Assembly (NCBI GenBank): GCA_025056515.1
Contig: JANWWB010000082.1
Span: 1-9,455, forward strand
Reading direction: 5' to 3'
DNA length: 9,455 nt
From: Anaerolineales bacterium
Lineage (GTDB): Bacteria; Chloroflexota; Anaerolineae; Anaerolineales; Villigracilaceae
The notes beneath the pieces are model-generated. The model was not told where the DNA came from. It worked only from the letters and a program-made list of their open reading frames with translations, and searched no databases. This document shows, piece after piece, positions 1-4,748 of the stretch (positions within the stretch are counted from its first letter, which is position 1; every line of letters begins with the position of its first letter). Position numbers and translations under genes: made by a program.

Positions 1-1
1 G

Positions 2-214
2 ACGCCGCCGGCGTCGGTTTTGCTGCGTAAAGCGGCTGGGATTACCAAAGGTTCCGCTGCGCCGAACCGTGAAAAAGTGGGCAAGGTCACGCGCGCCCAA
101 ATCCGCGAGATTGCCGAGCTCAAGATGAAAGACTTGAACGCCTTGGACATCGAAGGCGCCATGCGCCAGATTGAAGGAACTGCCCGCAATATGGGCATTG
201 TCGTTGTAGATTAA
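2..214 (+). CDS. rplK: 50S ribosomal protein L11, C-terminal part (5' end outside window)
   Basis: Seventy codons in frame 2 end at TAA 212-214 and read as the RNA-binding C-terminal domain of L11. They begin with [14 protein letters not shown] and continue through [15 protein letters not shown] and the closing [15 protein letters not shown]11 is usually about 141 residues, so roughly the second half is present; the N-terminal factor-binding half lies upstream of the window. In the family this domain binds the GTPase-associated region of 23S rRNA (helices 43/44), next to the L10-L12 stalk. rplA follows after 47 nt, the usual L11-L1 order, so the two genes are almost certainly cotranscribed. 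No promoter for the unit is visible here. Identification is secure. Confidence 0.97.
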   Translation, partial: TPPASVLLRKAAGITKGSAAPNREKVGKVTRAQIREIAELKMKDLNALDIEGAMRQIEGTARNMGIVVVD

Positions 215-215
215 G

Positions 216-250
216 CTGGTGGGAGGGCTTTTTCGGTCCGTTTGTACCAC
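216..250 (+). promoter_or_regulatory. Probable L1-binding mRNA site (23S rRNA mimic) before rplA
   Basis: The rplK-rplA gap carries GGTGGGAGG at 218-226, then CTTTTT, and TACCAC at 245-250. The L1 site of bacterial 23S rRNA (helix 76-78 region), as I remember it from E. coli, has GGUGGGAGGCUUU on one strand and AAAUACCACC on the other. Both strands are therefore echoed here in the right order. The fold would be GUGG 219-222 with CCAC 247-250, an asymmetric internal loop, then GGGC 225-228 with GUCC 236-239 (one G-U) closed by a U-rich loop. The site ends exactly where the rplA Shine-Dalgarno sequence GAAGGAG (251-257) begins, so bound L1 could block ribosome entry. L1 autoregulation through rRNA mimicry is established in other bacteria and archaea; this site is inferred. 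Confidence 0.65.
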
Positions 251-261
251 GAAGGAGACCT

Positions 262-981
262 ATGGCAAAACACGGAAAGAAATATCGGGCCGCTTTGGCC
301 AAAGTGGATGTCACAAAAACCTACGACCCGCGCGAGGCCATCCGCCTGGTCAAAGAGACTTCTTATACGAAGTTTGACGCGACAGTAGAGGTTCACCTAC
401 GCACCAATCTTGATCCTCGACAGGCCGATCAACAAATTCGCGATGTGGTGGTTTTACCACATGGGCTAGGCAAGCAGGTGCGTGTGTTGGTCTTTGCGCA
501 AGGAGAAGGTGCAGCAGCGGCACGCGCAGCTGGCGCGGACGTCGTTGCTGATGACGATGAAACAATCGCTAAGATTCAAGGTGGTTGGCTTGACTTTGAC
601 GTTGCAATTGCCACGCCGGATATGATGGGTAAGGTCGGGCGCCTAGGCCGCATCCTCGGCCCGCGTGGATTGATGCCGAACCCCAAAGCTGGTACTGTGG
701 TCAGTGCAGCGGATTTGCCGCGTGTGATTGCGGAGGCAAAGGCCGGTCGCGTGGAGTTTCGTCTCGACAAGACAGCCAATATCCATGCAGCACTTGGCAA
801 AGTCTCATTCGATGAGCAAAAACTGTACGAGAACATGGCTGCCTTTATGGAAGCTGTGCGCAAGGCTCGTCCAGCCGCAGCTAAAGGTTCGTTCATCAAA
901 CGTGTTACCCTGACCTCAACAATGGGGCCGGGAATCAAAGTTGACCCGAACTTGGCGCAGTCTATGGAAGTCGGCGAGTAA
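262..981 (+). CDS. rplA: 50S ribosomal protein L1
   Basis: A 239-residue protein of normal L1 length. L1 binds 23S rRNA at the mobile L1 stalk and helps move deacylated tRNA out of the E site; in many organisms it also represses its own operon. Family features are visible: the N-terminal [12 protein letters not shown], the segment around residues 38-80 ([12 protein letters not shown] through [10 protein letters not shown]), and the L1 signature [16 protein letters not shown] at about 131-146. The C-terminal part of RNA-binding domain I has [22 protein letters not shown] from about 162. The ATG at 262 follows a strong Shine-Dalgarno sequence, GAAGGAG at 251-257. The gene follows rplK by 47 nt and is separated from rplJ by a structured 182-nt leader. 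Identification is secure. Confidence 0.98.
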   Translation: MAKHGKKYRAALAKVDVTKTYDPREAIRLVKETSYTKFDATVEVHLRTNLDPRQADQQIRDVVVLPHGLGKQVRVLVFAQGEGAAAARAAGADVVADDDETIAKIQGGWLDFDVAIATPDMMGKVGRLGRILGPRGLMPNPKAGTVVSAADLPRVIAEAKAGRVEFRLDKTANIHAALGKVSFDEQKLYENMAAFMEAVRKARPAAAKGSFIKRVTLTSTMGPGIKVDPNLAQSMEVGE

Positions 982-1000
982 GATTTCCTCTCGCCTGAGA

Positions 1001-1064
1001 CTATTCCTTCGCCGATGACAGCAGGTGTCCTTGATTGGACTTAATTTCCTGCCCAGGTGAAGAC
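1001..1064 (+). ncRNA. Ribosomal protein L10 leader, L10(L12)4-binding domain
   Basis: This is the conserved core of the L10 leader family, which binds the L10(L12)n complex by imitating its rRNA site. The hallmark strings are GATGACAGCAGGTG (1014-1027) and CTTAATTTCCTGCCCAGG (1040-1057). Helices that can be drawn: P1 CTTCGCC 1007-1013 with GGTGAAG 1056-1062 (one G-U); P2 GCAGG 1021-1025 with CCTGC 1048-1052; apical GTCC 1027-1030 with GGAC 1037-1040. An internal loop TTAATTT (1041-1047) and the GATGACA/CCA loop lie between them. The 3' strand of P1 is also part of an antiterminator helix (1053-1064 with 1109-1120), which links protein binding to the downstream terminator. No separate promoter was found between rplA and this leader. 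Confidence 0.9.
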
Positions 1065-1120
1065 CCCCGTGTGCGTTCGAGCGCACATGCTCCTTTAGTG
1101 AGCGGTGAGTCTTTGCCTGG
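1053..1120 (+). promoter_or_regulatory. Antiterminator helix of the rplJL leader
   Basis: CCAGGTGAAGAC at 1053-1064 can pair along all 12 positions (10 Watson-Crick and 2 G-U) with GTCTTTGCCTGG at 1109-1120. This helix uses the 3' strand of L10-leader stem P1 and the 5' strand of the terminator stem, so it excludes both. A small hairpin, GTGCG 1071-1075 with CGCAC 1082-1086, sits in the enclosed region. The expected logic is that low L10-L12 favours this helix and readthrough. When L10-L12 holds P1 closed, the terminator is free to form. The pairings are seen directly; the switching is inferred from the attenuation mechanism known for the Bacillus subtilis rplJL leader. Confidence 0.75.
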
Positions 1121-1144
1121 AACTTGGGCAAAGACTTTTGCTTT
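1108..1144 (+). terminator. Intrinsic terminator/attenuator before rplJ
   Basis: AGTCTTTGCC at 1108-1117 pairs perfectly with GGCAAAGACT at 1127-1136 around a 9-nt loop and is followed by TTTGCTTT (1137-1144). It lies 20 nt before the rplJ start codon and just upstream of the Shine-Dalgarno sequence. It is therefore placed to stop transcription from rplA into rplJL unless the antiterminator forms. Confidence 0.82.
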
Positions 1145-1146
1145 AG

Positions 1147-1157
1147 AAAGGAGGTGA
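1147..1157 (+). promoter_or_regulatory. Strong Shine-Dalgarno sequence of rplJ, fixing a TTG start
   Basis: AAAGGAGGTGA at 1147-1157 is an unusually complete match to the 16S anti-Shine-Dalgarno sequence. It lies 6 nt before the TTG at 1164. There is no in-frame ATG nearby that would keep the conserved MAKTKQQKE start of L10, so this site decides the start codon. Confidence 0.88.
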
Positions 1158-1163
1158 GATCTT

Positions 1164-1688
1164 TTGGCAAAAACAAAGCAACAAAAAGAGGCCATGCTGA
1201 GCGAATACCTGGAGTGGCTTGGCAAAAGCAAGGCCATCGTGCTGGTTGAGTATTCTGGCTTGACCATGAAGAATTTGGATGCCATCCGCGCTAAATTGCG
1301 CGAAGTTGGCGGTGAATTCCACATCGTCAAGAATACGCTGGCAAAACTGGCGCTGGAAAGAATGGGGTACCAGGTACCGGAATCGTTTGTTGAAAAGAGC
1401 ACGGCGATCGGTTTTGCTTTCGCAGATCCAGCTGCTTTTACCAAGGCGCTGATGGAAGCCACGAAAGGCCTAGAATCGGTCAAAGTGAAGGGCGGCTATA
1501 TGGATGCAATGACCCTAACGCCAACACAAGTGAAAGCCATAGCCGAACTCCCGCCTTTGCCAGTCGTGCGCTCGCAATTGTTGGGTGTTTTGCAGGCTCC
1601 AGCGAACAAGCTGGTGCGCACACTGGCCGAACCTGGTCGCGCCCTGGCCTATGTCATTCGGGCTCATCACGAGCCGGTCGCCGCGTGA
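1164..1688 (+). CDS. rplJ: 50S ribosomal protein L10 (TTG start)
   Basis: A 174-residue L10, the stalk base protein, which anchors L7/L12 dimers to the GTPase-associated centre of the large subunit. Recognisable features are VEYSGLTMKNLDAIRAKLREVGGEFHIVKNTLAKLA (about 28-63) and the LPPLPVVRSQLLGVLQAPANKLV segment (about 129-151). The last ~25 residues form the helix on which L12 dimers sit. The start is a TTG preceded by a near-perfect Shine-Dalgarno sequence, which fits the normal N-terminus. Expression is probably controlled by the L10 leader and attenuator just upstream. rplL follows after 63 nt. The number of L12 dimers bound cannot be judged reliably by eye. Identification is secure. 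Confidence 0.97.
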   Translation: MAKTKQQKEAMLSEYLEWLGKSKAIVLVEYSGLTMKNLDAIRAKLREVGGEFHIVKNTLAKLALERMGYQVPESFVEKSTAIGFAFADPAAFTKALMEATKGLESVKVKGGYMDAMTLTPTQVKAIAELPPLPVVRSQLLGVLQAPANKLVRTLAEPGRALAYVIRAHHEPVAA

Positions 1689-1751
1689 TGCGATTTGGTC
1701 TAACATTTATTCTCGATTACTAACCCTAGAAAGAAGAAGGAGTAATGGACA

Positions 1752-2138
1752 ATGGCTGATTTGGAAAAACTTGTTGAGCAGTTGAGTGCGCTGACTGTTT
1801 TGGAAGCTGCGGAACTGGTCAAGAAACTGGAAGAAAAATGGGGTGTCTCTGCCGCAGCGCCGGTGGCCGTGGCAGCAGTAGCTGCTGGCGCAGCTCCGGC
1901 AGCCGCCGCAGAACCGGAAGAAGAAAAGACTGAGTTTGACGTTATCATCAAAGACGCCGGTCCTAAGAAGATTGAGGTCATTAAGGTCATCCGCACCTTG
2001 GTGAACTTGAGCCTGACTGAGGCTAAGGCCCTTGCTGAAACTCCGGGTGGCAAGGTGCTCTCGGCGGTCGGCAAAGAGGTCGCCATGGATGCCAAGAAGA
2101 AACTTGAAGAAGCCGGCGCTGTTGTCGAAGTCAAGTAA
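1752..2138 (+). CDS. rplL: 50S ribosomal protein L7/L12
   Basis: A 128-residue L7/L12, the multicopy stalk protein that recruits and stimulates IF2, EF-Tu, EF-G and release factors. Residues 1-30 form the helical dimerisation domain that binds L10. About 33-58 is the Ala/Pro/Glu-rich flexible hinge. From about 59 onward is the globular factor-binding domain ([23 protein letters not shown] through [11 protein letters not shown]). AAGGAG at 1737-1742 lies 9 nt before the ATG at 1752. A closer ATG at 1745 opens only a 4-codon frame and is not used. The usually conserved GLGLKEAK stretch reads NLSLTEAK here, followed by [21 protein letters not shown], a mildly divergent version. A large inverted-repeat terminator begins at its stop codon. 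Confidence 0.97.
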   Translation: MADLEKLVEQLSALTVLEAAELVKKLEEKWGVSAAAPVAVAAVAAGAAPAAAAEPEEEKTEFDVIIKDAGPKKIEVIKVIRTLVNLSLTEAKALAETPGGKVLSAVGKEVAMDAKKKLEEAGAVVEVK

Positions 2139-2217
2139 ACCGTCTGACATCGTGCTCCACATGACCCATCCCTACGCTTGGGATGGGTCATGTGTGTTAA
2201 TCTGGTCAGACACGGTT
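2138..2217 (+). terminator. Nested inverted-repeat structure ending the rplKAJL unit
   Basis: The inner hairpin is CACATGACCCATCCC at 2158-2172 with its exact 15-bp complement at 2180-2194 around a 7-nt loop. An outer helix surrounds it: TCTGAC 2143-2148 with GTCAGA 2205-2210, extended by AACCG 2138-2142 with CGGTT 2213-2217 across a 2-nt CA bulge. The inner stem is followed by TGTTAATCT, which is only moderately T-rich. It is placed as the terminator of the ribosomal protein operon, directly after the rplL stop and before a new promoter. It could also act as a 3'-end stabiliser of the mRNA. Confidence 0.75.
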
Positions 2218-2249
2218 GATAGGTTTGTACGCCCTAGGCCAACCGGGTC

Positions 2250-2279
2250 TTGACACACATCGATCACATACGTTAAAAT
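2250..2279 (+). promoter_or_regulatory. Sigma-70-type promoter for the nusA operon
   Basis: A consensus -35 box TTGACA (2250-2255) and a -10 box TAAAAT (2274-2279, 5 of 6 matches) are separated by 18 nt. Transcription would begin near 2286, giving a leader of about 85 nt before nusA. The position, after the rplL terminator and before nusA, supports it. This is the best promoter seen in the window. Confidence 0.82.
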
Positions 2280-2310
2280 CACCACGCTAAGCTCAATACC
2301 GAATGCATCG

Positions 2311-2340
2311 AAAAGTGGGCCTCCCCCACTTTTCTGCTTG
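2311..2340 (+). promoter_or_regulatory. Leader hairpin, possible attenuator of nusA
   Basis: AAAAGTGGG at 2311-2319 pairs perfectly with CCCACTTTT at 2325-2333 around the 5-nt loop CCTCC, and is followed by CTGCTTG. It lies about 25 nt into the predicted transcript. The stem ends in A-U pairs with a T-run on the 3' side, as in a short intrinsic terminator. The loop contains CTCC, complementary to the GGAG at 2354-2357 ahead of nusA. It may attenuate transcription or modulate translation; the hairpin is seen, the role is inferred. Confidence 0.55.
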
Positions 2341-2369
2341 TATGTATATTGATGGAGTGTTTGAAAAGA

Positions 2370-4211
2370 ATGAAAAATGAATTTACTCTGGCTTTCAATG
2401 AAATGCTAGAAGAAAAACAATTGCCGAAAGAGGTGATCTTACAGGCAATTGAGTCGGCGATGGTTTCGGCGTACCGACGTGCCGTAAACGCTTCGAATGC
2501 CCAAGAAGTCCGAGCGCGCGTCGATCCAGAAACGGGTAAGGTTACCATTTTTGCCGAAAAGGAAGTAGTCGAAGAAGTGCAGGATGAACGGACGGAAGTC
2601 TCGCTCAAAGAGGCTCAAAAAATCAAGCCCGACGTTCGCCTGGGAGACATGATTGTGGTGGAAAGCACGCCAAAAGACTTCGGGCGTGTTGCAGCCCAGA
2701 CAGCGCGCCAAGTCATCCAGCAACGCATCCGCGAGGCCGAACGGCAAATGCAGGCAGAATATTTCAGCAAGCAAATAGGAGAAATCATCAGCGGAACCGT
2801 GCAAGCAGTCAATGCCACCCAAGGCATCACGGTTGGCTTGGACATGAAAGCCGAAGGGATTCTGCCGCCCAATCAAAAGATTCCCGGAGAACGATTCAAA
2901 GTACATGACCGGATACGGGCGATTGTTTTAGAAGTTAAAGACACGCCGCGCGGACCGCAGATTATCCTTTCGCGTGCCCATCGCAACTTCCTGCGCCGTT
3001 TGCTTGAAAATGAAGTACCGGAAATTTATCACGGGATTGTCGAAATTCGCGCCATCGCCCGCGAACCAGGCCAGCGCGCCAAGGTTGCTGTATCGGCAAC
3101 ACAACCGAATGTTGACCCGGTAGGAGCTTGTGTGGGCATCCGCGGGGTTCGGATTCAGGCTATTGTCAAGGAACTGCACGATGAAAAAATTGATATCATT
3201 GAGTGGAATCCAGACCCGGTTGTGTATATTTCCAAAGCGATTAGCCCGGCACGGGTAACTGGTGTATACCTCAACGAATCCGAGCGAACGGCTACGGTTG
3301 TGGTCCAAGAAGACCAGCTTTCCCTGGCAATTGGCCGCGATGGGCAGAACGCTCGCCTAGCAGCCAAACTGACCGGCTGGCGAATTGATATCAAATCTCT
3401 GCCTGAAGCCGCTGGCGATGCTATTGCCAAATTGCAATCCGATCCCTCTTTGAGCCAGATCGCCGAAATTGAACGGGCGAATATACCCGTCATTGAGGAA
3501 ATCCTTGCTAAACATGCCGAGAATCATCTCCTGACAGCCGACGAATTGGTCACACTCGTCCAGTTTGTTGACCGTGTTGAACGACGCACTGTAGAAAAAG
3601 TGCGTCCCGAGGTTGTCGCTGAACAAGACGAAAAGAGTGTAGCAGCTCGGGCGAGCATTCCGTCGCAGGCCTTTGAGACCGATATTGCCGAGCTGGACCT
3701 GCCCGAACATGTTTACGCCATCCTTACAGGTGCCGATTATCGAACAGTGGGCGATTTAATGTTGACCATGAAACTCAACCCAGACCGCATCTTAGGCTTG
3801 CCAGGTATCGGTCCGAAGGCGATGCAGGCAATTGAAAACGCTCTTGCAGCCGTCTCTCAACCATCGCCTCAAACTCCAGCGGTTGTGGAAGAAGAAACAG
3901 TTGTTCCGGAAACGCCAGCGGCCTTGCTTGAAGAGCAAGCGATGGAAGTACTGCCTGTTTCTCCTCAGGCTGAAGCCTTACAAGCGAGTGAAACAGAGAC
4001 CGAAGAGGAAGAAGACTTTGAACGACTCTTCCGCGTTGAAAATCTTAAGATGCAATTCCATGCTGCCGAAGAAGAAACAACACGACCACACAAAGGCAAG
4101 GAGAAGAAAAAGAGCCGCAAAGACCGCATCTATGAATACGACGAAGAACTCGGTCAGGCCATTGCGCGCAAGAAACACAAACGTGGCGATGCTTTGGATG
4201 AAGATTGGTAA
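2370..4211 (+). CDS. nusA: Transcription termination/antitermination protein NusA
   Basis: NusA binds RNA polymerase and nascent RNA and modulates pausing, termination and antitermination. With the ATG at 2370 it has 613 residues. Order of parts: polymerase-binding N-terminal domain (about 1-125, [21 protein letters not shown]); S1 domain (about 137-202); KH1 with GIRG at 256-259; KH2 with GRDG at 322-325; helix-hairpin-helix type repeat around 441-495 ([11 protein letters not shown]); a Glu/Pro-rich linker (about 500-550); and a basic tail rich in Lys (575-605). GGAG at 2354-2357 supports the 2370 start, although the spacing is a little long. In-frame TTG 2349 and ATG 2352 are alternatives that add 6-7 residues but lack a ribosome-binding site. 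It is longer than E. coli NusA (495) because of the tail. No rimP precedes it here. Confidence 0.95.
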   Translation: MKNEFTLAFNEMLEEKQLPKEVILQAIESAMVSAYRRAVNASNAQEVRARVDPETGKVTIFAEKEVVEEVQDERTEVSLKEAQKIKPDVRLGDMIVVESTPKDFGRVAAQTARQVIQQRIREAERQMQAEYFSKQIGEIISGTVQAVNATQGITVGLDMKAEGILPPNQKIPGERFKVHDRIRAIVLEVKDTPRGPQIILSRAHRNFLRRLLENEVPEIYHGIVEIRAIAREPGQRAKVAVSATQPNVDPVGACVGIRGVRIQAIVKELHDEKIDIIEWNPDPVVYISKAISPARVTGVYLNESERTATVVVQEDQLSLAIGRDGQNARLAAKLTGWRIDIKSLPEAAGDAIAKLQSDPSLSQIAEIERANIPVIEEILAKHAENHLLTADELVTLVQFVDRVERRTVEKVRPEVVAEQDEKSVAARASIPSQAFETDIAELDLPEHVYAILTGADYRTVGDLMLTMKLNPDRILGLPGIGPKAMQAIENALAAVSQPSPQTPAVVEEETVVPETPAALLEEQAMEVLPVSPQAEALQASETETEEEEDFERLFRVENLKMQFHAAEEETTRPHKGKEKKKSRKDRIYEYDEELGQAIARKKHKRGDALDEDW

Positions 4212-4330
4212 TTTTCAAGGTTCGGATACGCTCAACTTGAGCACCCGCAGATAGCACCTTTACCAAAAAGCACGTTGCAATCATCAGCACCATTGACTTC
4301 CTAAACAAACAGCGACGTTTTGGAAAGAAA

Positions 4331-4645
4331 GTGTCTGGAAAACAAAAAAAACGGCCTAAGCATATCCCTCAACGGACCTGTGTGGGCTGTCGCACAGTGT
4401 TGCCGAAGAGAAGTCTCGTGCGCATTGTCCGTCGGCCTGATGGCGTCCAAATTGATCCGACAGGAAAACTTGCCGGTCGAGGCGCTTATTTGCACAATCG
4501 CCGCTCGTGCTGGCAAAGAGCGCTTAAGGGTTCTTTGGCACATGCCCTAAAGACGACCCTCTCGAATCAGGACTTGGAAACCCTTCGTCAGTTTATGGAG
4601 ACCTTGCCGGAGGAAGACGAAGAGGAGCAGAATACGATCGGCTAA
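4331..4645 (+). CDS. rnpM: RNase P modulator RnpM (YlxR, DUF448 family)
   Basis: A 104-residue protein with the DUF448/YlxR signature: PQRTCVGCR near residues 13-21, KRSLVRIVRRPDGV, and DPTGKLAGRGAYLHNRRSCW ending about residue 61. The family lies between nusA and infB in many bacteria. The Bacillus homologue binds the RNase P RNA and modulates its activity, and nucleoid and regulatory roles have also been proposed. The start is a GTG at 4331 with only a weak GGAAAG (4322-4327) 3 nt upstream. No in-frame ATG exists between it and the stop at 4238-4240, so the GTG is the best choice. The C-terminus ends in an acidic stretch (PEEDEEEQ). The L7Ae-like ylxQ gene that often follows is missing here. 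Confidence 0.9.
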   Translation: MSGKQKKRPKHIPQRTCVGCRTVLPKRSLVRIVRRPDGVQIDPTGKLAGRGAYLHNRRSCWQRALKGSLAHALKTTLSNQDLETLRQFMETLPEEDEEEQNTIG

Positions 4646-4734
4646 TCGATGCCCTTCGCTCAGCCGGCAGACCGCAGGCCGACCCGCACAGATGCTCGTC
4701 TCCTCGATTAAGGGCCTGAGTAGTATTTCATCGG

Positions 4735-4741
4735 AAAGGAG
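4735..4741 (+). promoter_or_regulatory. Shine-Dalgarno sequence fixing the infB start
   Basis: AAAGGAG at 4735-4741 lies 7 nt before the ATG at 4749. The same frame is open upstream to an ATG at 4692, which would add 19 residues without IF2 character and has no ribosome-binding site. The 4749 start is therefore preferred. Confidence 0.85.
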
Positions 4742-4748
4742 TTGCCTT

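Noticed and set aside
941..968. Promoter-like TTGACC-N16-TATGGA at the end of rplA, which could drive the L10 leader
   Set aside because: The -10 matches only 3 of 6 positions and lacks the conserved final T. It lies inside coding sequence, and readthrough plus attenuation explains the leader.
1695..1723. Possible internal promoter before rplL (TTGGTC-N17-TACTAA)
   Set aside because: Both boxes match only about half the consensus. The idea is attractive because L12 is needed in excess, but the sequence does not support it.
1745..1759. Four-codon minicistron (ATG GAC AAT GGC TGA) overlapping the rplL start
   Set aside because: Its ATG is only 2 nt from the Shine-Dalgarno sequence, too close for initiation; it is probably chance.
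1700..2191. A 163-codon open frame on the minus strand across rplL
   Set aside because: It lies antisense to a clear L7/L12 gene. Its composition reflects the Ala/Glu-rich rplL codons, and it has no family resemblance.
4230..4242. Small palindrome GCTCAACTTGAGC between nusA and rnpM
   Set aside because: It would form only a 4-5 bp hairpin and has no T-tract; too short to call a terminator or operator.
4293..4321. TTGACT at 4293-4298 as a -35 box for rnpM
   Set aside because: No -10-like hexamer lies at the right distance.
4692..4748. Upstream extension of infB by 19 codons
   Set aside because: There is no ribosome-binding site at 4692, while AAAGGAG 7 nt before ATG 4749 is ideal; the extension has no IF2 character.
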